From Candidatus Poribacteria bacterium (GTDB lineage: Bacteria > Poribacteria > WGA-4E > WGA-3G), in the NCBI GenBank assembly GCA_026702755.1, contig JAPPBX010000069.1, forward strand, positions 1 to 64,000: a stretch of 64,000 nt of DNA, in the 5' to 3' direction. Position numbers and translations under genes: made by a program. Positions within the stretch are counted from its first letter, which is position 1. Every line of letters starts with the position of its first letter. Positions 25,188 through 35,572 of this stretch are shown one piece after another. Below the pieces are notes generated by a model that made no database searches, was not told where the DNA came from, and saw nothing but the letters and a program-made list of their open reading frames with translations.

Positions 25188-26414
25188 CTAATACCCGAAC
25201 CACTCTTTAATACGCTGCAAGAACGACCCGAAGGCGTTGCTTCCATGGCGAGTGTTATGTTCACGCTCTTGCTGCCGCAAAGTCTCACCATAAAGAGCAA
25301 GCCCTATCCCGCCGGTGTACATCGGATGGTTGACTCGGTCAGTTAAGCCTTGTAATCCGCGCGGGTAACCGATCTGGACGCGCAATTGGAGCATAGCCTC
25401 GGCGAGTTCTTGCAAACCGTCCATAAGGGCAGTACCGCCAGTCAAAACAAGTCCACCCGGGAGTTGAATGTCACCCAATTCATCACCAATCACTTCTAAA
25501 ATTTCAGCCATACGGTACTCAATAATTTGGGCGAGTTCAATTCGGTCAATGAAACGCGGGGGTGTTGAATCACCCGTAACTGGAATGGACCTTGTTTCAT
25601 CAGGATCCACTAATTCTGTCCAAGCACAACCACGGTTAAGTTTCAGCTCCTCCGCTTCCGGAAGAGTGACTTTTAAGTACTGAGCAATATCGTTAGTTAT
25701 GTGCTGGCCCCCGACAGGAATCACTGCTGTATGTTGGATAGAATCTTCTTTATAAACGATAATTTCAGTCGTCCCATCACCAATGTCAACAAGGGCGATG
25801 CCAACTTCACGTTCATCTCTTGAGATAGTGGCTTGTGTTGCAGCGAGAGGCGCAGCTACAAGGGTCTCAACTATCGGCACCCCCGCCTTTTCAATACTAT
25901 TGAGCAGATTTTGAATAGCCGTTGTGCCACCTGTAATAATATAGGCATAAGCCTCAAGACGCGCACCGGACATGCCAATGGGTTCCCTAATACGACTTTG
26001 GGCATCAACAACAAAATTTTGTTCGATCACATGTAGAATTTCTCGGTCTGCGGGAATAGATATTGCTTTCGCTGCTAACATCGCTCGGTCAACATCATCC
26101 TGCGAAATCTCAGTATTTGCCACAGAGACAACACCGTGTGATGTTTGTCCAATTACATGTTCACCGGAAACACCGACGCAGACAGCGTCTATTTTTACGC
26201 CTGCCATCAACTCAGCACTCGAAATGGCTTTGCGGATCGCTTCAGCTGTCTGGTTGATGTCAACGACAACACCGCGGCGAAGCCCTTCGGAAGTAGCATG
26301 TCCAACGCCGATAATTCCTATTTTTTGGGCACTCCCGTGCAGAGTATTCCCAACAACTACTGAAATTTTGCTTGAACCGATATCAAGTCCCGCTATAATA
26401 TTTTGTTTTGGCAT
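25188..26414 (-). CDS. ftsA: Cell division protein FtsA
   Basis: 408 residues, an actin-like ATPase that anchors FtsZ to the membrane. It opens with AGLDIGSSKISVVVG (phosphate 1), contains the SHS2-type 1C insert with VCVGVSGEHV, the phosphate 2 block ALVDIGDGTTEIIVY and the adenosine motif LVLTGGTALMDGL. The C-terminal stretch SFLQRIKEWFGY is the expected amphipathic membrane-targeting helix. Order ftsQ-ftsA-ftsZ is the standard one. Confidence 0.97.
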   Translation of the reverse strand: MPKQNIIAGLDIGSSKISVVVGNTLHGSAQKIGIIGVGHATSEGLRRGVVVDINQTAEAIRKAISSAELMAGVKIDAVCVGVSGEHVIGQTSHGVVSVANTEISQDDVDRAMLAAKAISIPADREILHVIEQNFVVDAQSRIREPIGMSGARLEAYAYIITGGTTAIQNLLNSIEKAGVPIVETLVAAPLAATQATISRDEREVGIALVDIGDGTTEIIVYKEDSIQHTAVIPVGGQHITNDIAQYLKVTLPEAEELKLNRGCAWTELVDPDETRSIPVTGDSTPPRFIDRIELAQIIEYRMAEILEVIGDELGDIQLPGGLVLTGGTALMDGLQELAEAMLQLRVQIGYPRGLQGLTDRVNHPMYTGGIGLALYGETLRQQEREHNTRHGSNAFGSFLQRIKEWFGY

Positions 26415-26510
26415 TTAGATATTTTCACCCCCTCCGTCTTTGGTATCAAGGACATTCGGTAGGAGCAGAGACGTCGTTCCACAGTACCCACCGGTACTTA
26501 CGAGATAGGA

Positions 26511-27467
26511 CTAATCGTCTTCAGTATAACCCCCTAAGTAGAGCGCATCTTGGAACCTGGCATCAAGATACGGTGTTGCATTTGGACTCTCACTAATAAG
26601 TCCAAGGACCCGAGTTCTATGCTGTTTTAGAAGCAAAACCGTATGATGAAGCCCAGATTCAATCGTATCTGCAGCAAGCCATACTGGCACAGGTAACGCA
26701 TCAATCCGCAGCTCAATTTTCTGGGAATCACTTGCATCAATAGTCTCCATCTCCGCCGCAAGATTCGGTTCCTGAAGCAGAGTAGTTTTTAGAACCGTTA
26801 ATCCCAATGTAATCTCGGGCATCTGGACAGCAGTACCAACTTTAGGGAGTTGATCGCCTTCCGCCAGAAGTATTACCTTTCCTTCAAGTTCCCCAGATTC
26901 CTGTAAACCTGCTTTTCCAACCTCTATACTTTTCAACACATGTCCATCGATATCTACCAGAAAAAATGAACTATCGTCAAACCTCAAAAGGGCAAAAGGT
27001 TCACGCTCGGTAATAGTTATGGTGAGGATCCGCTTCATCACATGTTTAACAACATGCACATCTTTAATATAACTTAAATTCTCCTGAAGATAGGCGGCTG
27101 TCTGCTCTTCAGAATCTGTGACGATATTTTCTAACTTTTCGCCCAGCACATCATAGATTTGTACATCAGTATAGTGTATATTTCCAGAAAGTTCAAGAGA
27201 AACGTATTCAGCACTAAAAAAACTGAGTGCTATCTTTCCGATAAATGATAAAGTGATCAGAAACGCGAGGATGAAGATCACACGCCGCCACATATATATC
27301 TTTGCGTTAGGATGTTTACCAAGTCGCCGCGCAGGCATGGAACTTTGTCGTGTATATCCACTACGCTTTTTACCGAAGAACGCTGACTTTTTTCTCGTTT
27401 CTTTCGTAATAGCAAGTTGTCTATTTGAAGTTAATTGAATTTGCATCTGATTATTTTTACTTGTCAA
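26511..27467 (-). CDS. ftsQ: Cell division protein FtsQ (POTRA)
   Basis: 318 residues. A basic cytoplasmic tail of about 55 residues leads to one membrane helix (VIFILAFLITLSFIGKIALSFF), then a POTRA domain starting VSLELSGNIHYTDVQIYDVLG and an FtsQ beta domain with ITERE-PFALLRF and VDIDGHVL. It bridges FtsL/FtsB-type partners and the septal synthase in the periplasm. Identification rests on domain order and its position between murC and ftsA. Confidence 0.88.
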   Translation of the reverse strand: MTSKNNQMQIQLTSNRQLAITKETRKKSAFFGKKRSGYTRQSSMPARRLGKHPNAKIYMWRRVIFILAFLITLSFIGKIALSFFSAEYVSLELSGNIHYTDVQIYDVLGEKLENIVTDSEEQTAAYLQENLSYIKDVHVVKHVMKRILTITITEREPFALLRFDDSSFFLVDIDGHVLKSIEVGKAGLQESGELEGKVILLAEGDQLPKVGTAVQMPEITLGLTVLKTTLLQEPNLAAEMETIDASDSQKIELRIDALPVPVWLAADTIESGLHHTVLLLKQHRTRVLGLISESPNATPYLDARFQDALYLGGYTEDD

Positions 27468-27532
27468 GTGCGTGGTTCCGGTAAAACATCGCCGCCAAAA
27501 AACGCGTCCACGGCAAAAAAAGTATGTTTTGA

Positions 27533-28900
27533 TTAACTCTCCGCCTGAAGTCTGCTTAAGAACTCGTGCCCCACTTTACTTATATCGCCCGCTCCAAGCG
27601 TGATGACGATATCTTTGGGCTGTGTGATCTCCATCAGAACGTCCGTAATCTCATCTGTGTTCGGTACATAGTGAACATTACGATGCCCATGCGCTTGTAT
27701 CGCTTCCGCCAGTTTTCCAGCCGTGACGTTTTTAATAGGCACCTCCCCAGCACTATAGATTGAGGTGACAATAAGCACATCCGCCTGATAAAAAGAACGA
27801 GAGAATTCGTCCGCTAAATCCCTGACACGTTGATATCGATGCGGTTGGAAAACAGCGACAATGCGGCGTTTGTAACCATCGCGCGCACCACTCAACGCTG
27901 CCTTCAACTTCGCTGGATTATGAGCGTAATCGTCAACAACAATAATGTCATTAACCTCACCCAGCACTTCAAAACGGCGATGCACACCGCGAAACGACTC
28001 CAGGCTTTTCCGAATTTGATCAAACGGAATATCAAGCTCAAGTCCAACGGCTATCGCTGCTAAAGAGTTAGAGATATTATGACGACCCGGCATTTTAAGA
28101 TGAATTTCGCCGTACAGATGCCCATTTTTGCGGACTCGATACCGGGATGTGGGACCCTCCACCGTAATTCCTTCAGCAACCAGATCTGCCCCTGTCTCAA
28201 GTCCATAGGTAACATAACGCTTGTTAACCCGTGGGATGAATCTTTGAACATTCTCTGAATCTAAGCAGAGGACAGCTGCGCCATAGAACGGCACCTTATT
28301 GATGAATTTAAGAAAAGTTTCACCAATCTCGTCAACGCTACTATAATAATCCAGATGGTCGGCATCAACGGACGTTACAACAGCAACGGTCGGATAGAAC
28401 ATCTCAATAGAGCCGTACGCCTCATCTGCTTCGACTACCATAACATCGCCTTCACCACTTCGGGCGTGACTACCATCCATGAGTTTTCCACCTACAACAA
28501 CCGTCGGATCAAGATCAGCAAGGACTGTCGCCGTCATAGCGGTTGTGGTTGTTTTGCCATGTGTTCCGCTAACGGCAACACTGTAGCGCATTCGGGTGAT
28601 CTCATTTAACATCTCCGCACCTCTAACAATCGGAATTTTCTGTGCCTCTGCAGCAAGGAGTTCCGGATTGTCAGGAGGAATAGCAGGCGATATAACAACA
28701 ACGTCGGCACCACACATCTGCGATGCAGCATGCCCATAATAGATAGTTGCCCCGCGACTGCGCAAGTGTTCTGTAGTATACGATTTTTGGATATCTGATC
28801 CAGTCACGCGAAATCCGAGATCCAGCAGAATCTCCGTGATACCACTCAAGCCAGCACCGCCAATACCAATGATATGGATATGTCTTGTTTTTCCAAACAT
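27533..28900 (-). CDS. murC: UDP-N-acetylmuramate--L-alanine ligase
   Basis: 455 residues. It adds L-alanine to UDP-MurNAc in the cytoplasm. N-terminal GIGGAGLSGITEIL is the UDP-binding Rossmann motif; the ATP loop is GTHGKTTTTAM; DADHLDYY and the H-R-R-F-E/DDYAHNPAKLKA blocks are typical of MurC. Length is normal. In the dcw order murG-murC-ftsQ, with murB missing where it often stands between murC and ftsQ. Confidence 0.97.
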   Translation of the reverse strand: MFGKTRHIHIIGIGGAGLSGITEILLDLGFRVTGSDIQKSYTTEHLRSRGATIYYGHAASQMCGADVVVISPAIPPDNPELLAAEAQKIPIVRGAEMLNEITRMRYSVAVSGTHGKTTTTAMTATVLADLDPTVVVGGKLMDGSHARSGEGDVMVVEADEAYGSIEMFYPTVAVVTSVDADHLDYYSSVDEIGETFLKFINKVPFYGAAVLCLDSENVQRFIPRVNKRYVTYGLETGADLVAEGITVEGPTSRYRVRKNGHLYGEIHLKMPGRHNISNSLAAIAVGLELDIPFDQIRKSLESFRGVHRRFEVLGEVNDIIVVDDYAHNPAKLKAALSGARDGYKRRIVAVFQPHRYQRVRDLADEFSRSFYQADVLIVTSIYSAGEVPIKNVTAGKLAEAIQAHGHRNVHYVPNTDEITDVLMEITQPKDIVITLGAGDISKVGHEFLSRLQAES

Positions 28901-28956
28901 CTTGTTCTTTTCTTTTTAATTTAACGCTTGCAAACGACACCCTGAAACACTATTAA

Positions 28957-30156
28957 CTACGCGTAAGAAAGAATCGACTTGGCGATATCATCACTCGCGT
29001 GTGGTTTGCCAAGAGCCCGACTGGCAGTCACCATCCGCTGACGCGTGTTTCCATCTAACGCCATGTTCGTAAGATTTTCAACCAAGGTCTCAACCGTGAA
29101 GGCACCCTGTTCAAGCACAACAGCAGCACCTTGTTGAGCTACAGTCCGAGCGTTTAATACTTGATCATTTCCTGTTTGTGAAGGCAATGGGATGAAAATT
29201 GCCGGAATACCGCATGCTGTAACCTCGGCAACAGTCATTCCTCCAGCTCTGCACACCATAACGTCCGTGATGCTATAAATTTCCTCAACAGTATCAAAAA
29301 ACGGGCGCACGCAATATAGAAATTCTTCATGCGATGCCAGTTCCCGGTCATACACCGCCTGAACGCTCTCAACCTCAGCTGCACCAGTTTGATGAACTAC
29401 CTGGATATGATCAGCAATTCCGATTAAGTGTGGCAGCGCAGCTACAATCGCTTCATTAATGGCATGCGCGCCTTGACTGCCACCCATGACAAAAATTGTT
29501 TTCCGATCTGGACACAACCCGAATTTTTTATAAGTTTCGTCGCGTCTCGGGAACGTAGTGATTGACGGACGAATAGGGTTTCCTGTGACCGCTACATGCA
29601 TAGTAGATCGAAACGAACCATTCTCGCGAACTGATTCCATCGCGAGATAGGCAGCGTCTGCCCATCGCGCCAAGATACCGTTCGTCAAGCCAACAGAAGC
29701 GTTCTGTTCCTGGATCGCAATCGGAATTTTGCATAAAAGACCAGCGAAAAGCACCGGACCTGAAACATAGCCCCCCGTTCCGATAACAACATCTGGCTGT
29801 AGTTCCTTCATATATCGCAACGATTGGATAACGCCACGAAAAACCTTCCAAATAACCGGAAACCACTGTAAAGTGAAGCGGCGCGGAAACCCTGCAACCG
29901 AAATAGGTAAGAACCGAAACCCATGTTGCGGAATGAGCGTTGATTCCAACTTACCCTCCCCACCGATGAACACAATATCTACCGTGGTATCCAAGCGATG
30001 CAGTGCCTGGGCAATCCCAATCGCAGGATAGATATGTCCACCTGTACCACCGCCAGCAATAACAACTTTCTTGTGTGTTGATCGTTCTTGCGGCGACGGT
30101 AAATTCGGATTGTCAGTCTTTGATAAATCTGTATTGCAACGCTCAGAAGTCATCAT
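28957..30156 (-). CDS. murG: UDP-GlcNAc lipid I N-acetylglucosaminyltransferase
   Basis: 399 residues, the peripheral membrane glycosyltransferase that makes lipid II. AGGGTGGHIYPAIGIAQAL is the first glycine loop, GTGGYVSGPV the second, and GGSQGAHAINEAI with ITDVMVCRAGGMTVAEVTACGIPAI forms the UDP-GlcNAc site. The N-terminus is about 25 residues longer than in most MurG proteins, so translation might begin further in. Stands between ftsW and murC. Confidence 0.96.
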   Translation of the reverse strand: MMTSERCNTDLSKTDNPNLPSPQERSTHKKVVIAGGGTGGHIYPAIGIAQALHRLDTTVDIVFIGGEGKLESTLIPQHGFRFLPISVAGFPRRFTLQWFPVIWKVFRGVIQSLRYMKELQPDVVIGTGGYVSGPVLFAGLLCKIPIAIQEQNASVGLTNGILARWADAAYLAMESVRENGSFRSTMHVAVTGNPIRPSITTFPRRDETYKKFGLCPDRKTIFVMGGSQGAHAINEAIVAALPHLIGIADHIQVVHQTGAAEVESVQAVYDRELASHEEFLYCVRPFFDTVEEIYSITDVMVCRAGGMTVAEVTACGIPAIFIPLPSQTGNDQVLNARTVAQQGAAVVLEQGAFTVETLVENLTNMALDGNTRQRMVTASRALGKPHASDDIAKSILSYA

Positions 30157-30215
30157 AATTTAAGCCTATTAAACGGTGCTATTTGGAAAACTTCACCCTA
30201 CAAAACCGGATTAAT

Positions 30216-31484
30216 TCAGTCCGTGTTCTTAACACTACCCCGCGATATATTCAGAAGGATGCCAACGCTCACAAGACTGAGAACAATTGAAGAACCACCG
30301 TAACTAATAAAAGGTAATGTAATCCCTTTCGTGGGTAACAAACCCGTTACAACACCAATGTTAATAAACGCCTGTAAACTGATCATAATTGTGATCCCGG
30401 TGGCGAGCAAAGACCCAAACAAACTACTCGCATATCTGGCGATGTGAAGCCCACGCCATATAAATAACATAAAAATAAACGTCACAGCCACAGTACCGAT
30501 AAAGCCAAATTCCTCTCCCAAAACAGCGAAAATAAAATCCGTGTGCGGATAAGGGAGACGAGATATTTTCTGCAGACTACTATCGATTCCTACACCAAGG
30601 AGTCCACCACCTTCAAGCGCGTCCAAAGAGCGTGTTAATTGATAGTTGGTTCCATCCGGAGACTGCAACATTGCAAAATAATCCTTGACACGTTTCAACT
30701 TATACGGATCTCGAATTATAAGTAAACTGAGCAGCCCACCACCCACACCACCAAGTGTCAGCACATGCCAGATACGCATACCCCCGATAAATAACAAGAT
30801 ACAAACAGTTACCATCAATAAGAACGCCGAACCGAAATCCGGTTGGATGTACACGAGACCGAAAGCGGTCCCCACAATCAGCATATTTGGAACTATACCG
30901 TTAAAAAAACTCTTGACGCGCTCTGGGTTGCGGCTTATAAAATTCGCCACATGCATAACCAACGCTATCTTCGCAAATTCAACAGGTTGAAAATTAACCG
31001 ACAAATTCCCGAGCCGGATCCAGCGTCTAAATCTACTGCCTTCCGCACCCTGAACGCTTGATCCTAAGCCCGGCACGAAAACCAATAACAACAACACAAA
31101 GGCAAGTATCAAAAAGAGGTTTGCATACATCGCATAAAACCTATAGGGCAGGTAGGACGCTAAAAACATACCTACTAAACCGATTCCACATGCGATGATG
31201 TGTATCTGCAAATAACGGTAACTATAACCATCGTAGTGTCTTGAAGAAAGAAGATGGCTGGCACTATATACCATCAATATGCCTATCCCAATGAGACAGA
31301 GGGTAATCGCAATCAATCCTCTATCCATTCGCCCATTTTGTACAGGAGGTACCTCTACGACTTGCTCCTGCTGTTCTTCCGTAACAGAATAGGTGCGCGT
31401 GTTTGTCCATTTAAACCCAGATTTTGGGTTAGATTTGGAACCCCGAGTGCTACGGGAAGAGTTTTTTAGGTAGTTGCGTACCAT
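30216..31484 (-). CDS. ftsW: SEDS glycosyltransferase FtsW
   Basis: 422 residues, a ten-helix SEDS peptidoglycan polymerase of the divisome that works with FtsI. A basic cytoplasmic N-terminus of about 50 residues is followed by GLIAITLCLIGIGILMVYSAS and further membrane segments. Characteristic blocks are QPVEFAKIALV, QPDFGSAFLL (catalytic-site aspartate), PYPHTDFIFAVLGEEFGFIG and PTKGITLPFISYGGSS. The position between murD and murG favours FtsW over RodA. Confidence 0.96.
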   Translation of the reverse strand: MVRNYLKNSSRSTRGSKSNPKSGFKWTNTRTYSVTEEQQEQVVEVPPVQNGRMDRGLIAITLCLIGIGILMVYSASHLLSSRHYDGYSYRYLQIHIIACGIGLVGMFLASYLPYRFYAMYANLFLILAFVLLLLVFVPGLGSSVQGAEGSRFRRWIRLGNLSVNFQPVEFAKIALVMHVANFISRNPERVKSFFNGIVPNMLIVGTAFGLVYIQPDFGSAFLLMVTVCILLFIGGMRIWHVLTLGGVGGGLLSLLIIRDPYKLKRVKDYFAMLQSPDGTNYQLTRSLDALEGGGLLGVGIDSSLQKISRLPYPHTDFIFAVLGEEFGFIGTVAVTFIFMLFIWRGLHIARYASSLFGSLLATGITIMISLQAFINIGVVTGLLPTKGITLPFISYGGSSIVLSLVSVGILLNISRGSVKNTD

Positions 31485-31547
31485 CGCGGTGTTTCTAATC
31501 CTTTTCCGTGCTGTCTAACGCCTAAAAATTCAGGTTTCTGAAAATTT

Positions 31548-32990
31548 CTAATGAAGCACTTGAAGCGCATCAACTGCCGCCTTAAAGTCAGCACCTCGCG
31601 CTTTATAATCGGTGTACATATCAAAACTCGCATTTGCAGGCGATAACAGAACAACATCACCGGATACCGCATATTTGTAGGCGATCCGCACTGCCTCTGC
31701 CATTGTTCCTGCTTTCATTATATCGGTTGCACCAGCAAGCGTCTTTTCAATCTGTTGGGTATGTTCACCGAGCATGACTGCCCCTTTGACCCTTGTTTGA
31801 ACAACGTCACACAGAGGCGTATAATCGTTGCCTTTGTCATACCCGCCCATTATCAACACAACCTGAGAATCCACTAACGATTCGAGTGCTGCTTTGACCG
31901 CTGCCACGTTTGTCGCCTTTGAATCGTTTATGAAACGGACCCCGTCTAAAGTCCGAACTAACTCAAAAGCGTGGGATAAGGCAGGATGCGATCGGTCGAA
32001 GCACTGAAGTGCGTTTTTAATTTCATCCCCTGTTACACCAAAAATCTGTCCCACAGCAACAGCGGCGAGAACATTTTGCACATTGTGTGCGCCGGGAAGC
32101 GGAATATCCGCAAGCTCACATATTCTCTCGCGTGTCCCATTCTCCTGAGCGAAAATCCCTGAACCATCTCTAAACGTTCCTGAAAACGACAAATTCTCAG
32201 GAACACCTTTGTCTGTAAAATAAACGGCTTGTGCCGCTGTTGATGCTGCAAAATCCTTGACAGATACATCCGAATCATTGAGAACTATCCAGTCCGCAGC
32301 CGTCTGATTATCAGAGATTTTCTGTTTTGCCTCACGATAAGCCGACATCGTCCGATGCCTGTCCAAGTGATCGCGTGATAAATTAAGCACCACACTAACT
32401 TTTGGATGAAAGGTAACGGTGCTTTCCAACTGAAAACTGCTCGCCTCAACCACAACAATATCCTGATCCGTCAGGTTCTGAACCTCCGCCGCCAACGGCA
32501 CACCGATATTACCTGCGACACAGACGTTCGGAAATCTGCCACCCGCTTTGAGTATGGCAGCCGTAAGCAGTGTGGTTGTCGATTTTCCCTTCGTGCCGGT
32601 AATAGCAACAATCGGTGCGGGACACAAACTCGCAGAAACTTCCAACTCCGCGAAAATCGGGAGGTCTCTGGTCCGCGCCTCACACAGAATAGGAATATCC
32701 AGCGGCACCCCAGGAGAAACGACAATAAAATCTGCATCCGCAATACATTCCAACGGATGCCCACCGAGATATGTTCGGTACGGATCGTAAGTGTTCACAA
32801 AGGCATTGTTAGCCGCCCGCGCTTTCAGTTCCGAGGACTCGTTGAGTGTAGCGATTTCCGCTGACAATGCTCCGTGGGAACGCGTATCTGTAACAGAAAC
32901 AGCGACACCATACAAACGCAGCAGTTTCGCAGCAGCGATTCCGCTCCGATTCAAACCAAAGACCGTGACCCGCTTCCCTTGTAATTGCAC
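31548..32990 (-). CDS. murD: UDP-MurNAc-L-Ala--D-Glu ligase
   Basis: About 480 residues. It adds D-glutamate to the peptide stem. I start at a GTG at 32990, giving the usual MurD opening Q-L-Q-G-K-R-V-T-V-F-G-L-N-R-S-G, with GGGAG about eight bases upstream; a GTG at 33008 is less likely. ATP loop GTKGKSTTTLL, then NLSRDHLDRH and FINDSKATNVAAVKAAL, all standard for MurD. Confidence 0.96.
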   Translation of the reverse strand: MQLQGKRVTVFGLNRSGIAAAKLLRLYGVAVSVTDTRSHGALSAEIATLNESSELKARAANNAFVNTYDPYRTYLGGHPLECIADADFIVVSPGVPLDIPILCEARTRDLPIFAELEVSASLCPAPIVAITGTKGKSTTTLLTAAILKAGGRFPNVCVAGNIGVPLAAEVQNLTDQDIVVVEASSFQLESTVTFHPKVSVVLNLSRDHLDRHRTMSAYREAKQKISDNQTAADWIVLNDSDVSVKDFAASTAAQAVYFTDKGVPENLSFSGTFRDGSGIFAQENGTRERICELADIPLPGAHNVQNVLAAVAVGQIFGVTGDEIKNALQCFDRSHPALSHAFELVRTLDGVRFINDSKATNVAAVKAALESLVDSQVVLIMGGYDKGNDYTPLCDVVQTRVKGAVMLGEHTQQIEKTLAGATDIMKAGTMAEAVRIAYKYAVSGDVVLLSPANASFDMYTDYKARGADFKAAVDALQVLH

Positions 32991-33027
32991 CCTAATTTCT
33001 CCCAACACGCACGATTGAAAACCACAA

Positions 33028-34146
33028 CTATCGAAGTTTCAATGTGCTTAAGGCTATCAAAACCAAAATAAGTCCTACAATCCAGAACCGAATGACAACC
33101 TTGGATTCCTTCCATCCTGACAGTAGGAAATGATAATGAATAGGAGACATCTTGAACACGCGTCTACCAAACGTCCGAAATGACCACACTTGGATGATTA
33201 CCGATAACACTTCAGCGACGAAAATAGCACCAACTATTACGAGCAAAAATTCCTGTTTTATAAGTACCGCCACCGTTCCAAGCGTCGCCCCAAGTGCCAG
33301 CGATCCGGTATCTCCCATAATCACTTGTGCTGGATGACCGTTATACCATAAAAACCCGAGACCGGCACCGACTAACGCTGCGCAGAAGATCGCTGTAACT
33401 TCACCACCCACAGGCAGGTGAAAGATGTTCAAGTACTCGGCAATCTCACTGTGGCTCGTCATATACCCAACTATGCCCAAAGTTCCAGCAACAAACAGCG
33501 TACATCCGATTGCCAACCCATCCATTCCATCTGTGAGATTGACTGCATTAGAAGCACCAACGATAACGAAGGTTGCGAAAGGGATAAACAGGATACCTAA
33601 ACTGGGATGGATATCTTTGAAAAATGGAAGAACCAGTGCTGTCCGTGTTGTTACATCCCCAGCTTCCATAGGACCCCACCGGTAAAGATACCAAGCAATC
33701 ACCAACGCCCCTATTGTTTGAAGTCCAATCTTATGCCACCCTTGAAGTCCTAAGGATTGTTGTTTTACCAGTTTGCTGTAATCATCCAGAAATCCAAGTC
33801 CACCAAACCATAGTGTCGTCAAAATCATCAGGTAGATATAGGGTTGGTCTAAACGCGACCAGAATACTACAGATATCAGAACAGACACAATAATGAGGAC
33901 TCCCCCCATTGTTGGCACCCCTGCTTTGTTCTGATTTTCGGTATCTTGTTGGGCTTTTGCGACCTCCTCTTGAATATGTTCTCCAATGCGCAGCTGCTTT
34001 AACTTCTCTATCATAAAAGGTCCCAAAACAAGGGAAATGAGGAGAGCAGTAGCTGTCGCATAAATTGCGCGAAAACTAATATAGCGAAAAATATTGAACG
34101 GTGAAAAGAACTCAATCAAATTCTCAAAAAAGAGATGATAAAACAT
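33028..34146 (-). CDS. mraY: Phospho-MurNAc-pentapeptide translocase
   Basis: 372 residues, an integral membrane enzyme that couples the UDP-MurNAc-pentapeptide to undecaprenyl phosphate to give lipid I. Ten membrane helices are visible. Diagnostic motifs are TMGGVLI, GFLDDYSKL (catalytic aspartates), NLTDGMDGLAIG and MGDTGSLALG, and the end SPIHYHFLLSGWKESKVVIRFW. Follows ddl and precedes murD. Confidence 0.97.
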   Translation of the reverse strand: MFYHLFFENLIEFFSPFNIFRYISFRAIYATATALLISLVLGPFMIEKLKQLRIGEHIQEEVAKAQQDTENQNKAGVPTMGGVLIIVSVLISVVFWSRLDQPYIYLMILTTLWFGGLGFLDDYSKLVKQQSLGLQGWHKIGLQTIGALVIAWYLYRWGPMEAGDVTTRTALVLPFFKDIHPSLGILFIPFATFVIVGASNAVNLTDGMDGLAIGCTLFVAGTLGIVGYMTSHSEIAEYLNIFHLPVGGEVTAIFCAALVGAGLGFLWYNGHPAQVIMGDTGSLALGATLGTVAVLIKQEFLLVIVGAIFVAEVLSVIIQVWSFRTFGRRVFKMSPIHYHFLLSGWKESKVVIRFWIVGLILVLIALSTLKLR

Positions 34147-34277
34147 TTCTTGTGTAGCTTTCGTGCAAATAGATTTGGTTGACTAACATCCCATTTAAGG
34201 TCGCTTCGTTGCGTTCGACGGGCTTAGATCGGAGACATTTTGAGACCTCATCCAGGAACACTTTGAACATTTTAATC

Positions 34278-35483
34278 CTACCCTATGCTCCCAAGTTTTC
34301 CATCCCCTTTCAACTTGGCAAGACTCGCGCCCGCTTGGCTTAGGAGATTCGTCGTATATGTATAGGTCAAGGCATTCTTCTGCCCATGCGCCGCAAATGC
34401 CAATTCAATAAGATCTAATACAAGTTGGGGGAACTCAATACCCTGATGCGCCCACAAGTAGTAACTGTATGAGCCAGGAATAGTGTTGATTTCATTCACA
34501 TAAACGCTTTCATCTGCATCTACGAGGAAATCAATACGTGCGACACCAGCGCAATCTAAAACCCGAAAAGTATGTGTTGCTAGATCTTGTATATGTAACG
34601 TCAATTCTTCCGAAATGGGTGCAGGAATTTTTCGATCTGCACCAGCCATTCCCGAAGATTCTCCATCTTGATGGATATATTTATCATCAAAACTAAGAAA
34701 ATTCGCTTGCGTCACAGGTTGCTCACAGACAGAAGCGATCGGCTCATCTATTCCCATTACAGCACAGTTGATTTCAAGAGGATTGTCAACCGCTTTCTCA
34801 ATGAGAACTCTACGCGAATAACTTCCTGCTACCTCGGCAGCAGTACAAAGTTCAGACGGATTCTCAACACGACTGACACCAATACTTGAGCCACTCATTG
34901 CCGGTTTCACAAACAACGGATAAGAGAATGTTGCTTCCACCTTTTCAAGGATCTTGTCACGCTGCACCTCCCAATCACGATGCGTCCAAGACAAGTAGGG
35001 AAGTATTGGCAGCTCATTTTCGTTGAGAATCGCCTTCATCATGATCTTATCCATACCGACAGCAGAACCGACGACCCGCGCACCTACGTAAGGCAGATTC
35101 ATGAGTTCAAGCAATCCTTGGAGCGTCCCATCTTCACCATGCATACCGTGTATCGCTGGAAAAACAACATCTACCGGAAGAAATTCTCGTTTGTGAACTT
35201 TCTGACCAAGCCAATGTTTGGAGGTAATAACAAATTGTGGATTTGGATGAAATTCAATGGTGACTTTATCAAAATCGGATGGGTGCGGTAGCGTTCCATC
35301 CGTAAAGGTGGACAAATCACGAAGCGCATCACCTGTTAACCACTCGCCATCTTTCGTGAGGTAAATAGGGATGACTTGATAGTTTTCTTGTAAAGCAAGG
35401 TAAACCTGATGGGCGGTTACGATTGAGACTTCATGTTCAGGCGTGCATCCACCAAATATAAGAGCTACATTGTGTTTTGACAT
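34278..35483 (-). CDS. ddl: D-alanine--D-alanine ligase
   Basis: 401 residues of the ATP-grasp fold. It makes the D-Ala-D-Ala dipeptide used by MurF. The N-terminal LIFGGCTPEHEVSIVTA and the ATP-grasp blocks LPYVGARVVGSAVGMDK, FVKPAMSGSSIGVSRV and INTIPGSYSYYLWAHQG are clear. An insert with TQANFLSFDDKY is typical of the longer Ddl forms. GGAGGA stands nine bases before the ATG. Its position between murF and mraY, not near ftsQ, is unusual. Confidence 0.95.
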   Translation of the reverse strand: MSKHNVALIFGGCTPEHEVSIVTAHQVYLALQENYQVIPIYLTKDGEWLTGDALRDLSTFTDGTLPHPSDFDKVTIEFHPNPQFVITSKHWLGQKVHKREFLPVDVVFPAIHGMHGEDGTLQGLLELMNLPYVGARVVGSAVGMDKIMMKAILNENELPILPYLSWTHRDWEVQRDKILEKVEATFSYPLFVKPAMSGSSIGVSRVENPSELCTAAEVAGSYSRRVLIEKAVDNPLEINCAVMGIDEPIASVCEQPVTQANFLSFDDKYIHQDGESSGMAGADRKIPAPISEELTLHIQDLATHTFRVLDCAGVARIDFLVDADESVYVNEINTIPGSYSYYLWAHQGIEFPQLVLDLIELAFAAHGQKNALTYTYTTNLLSQAGASLAKLKGDGKLGSIG

Positions 35484-35572
35484 TTTTTATTTTTCCTCCG
35501 CGCCGACTGTCCAATAGGTTCGTCAGAAAGACTGTAGTTATACGCTTGCGGGGTAAAGTTTGGAAACCGATA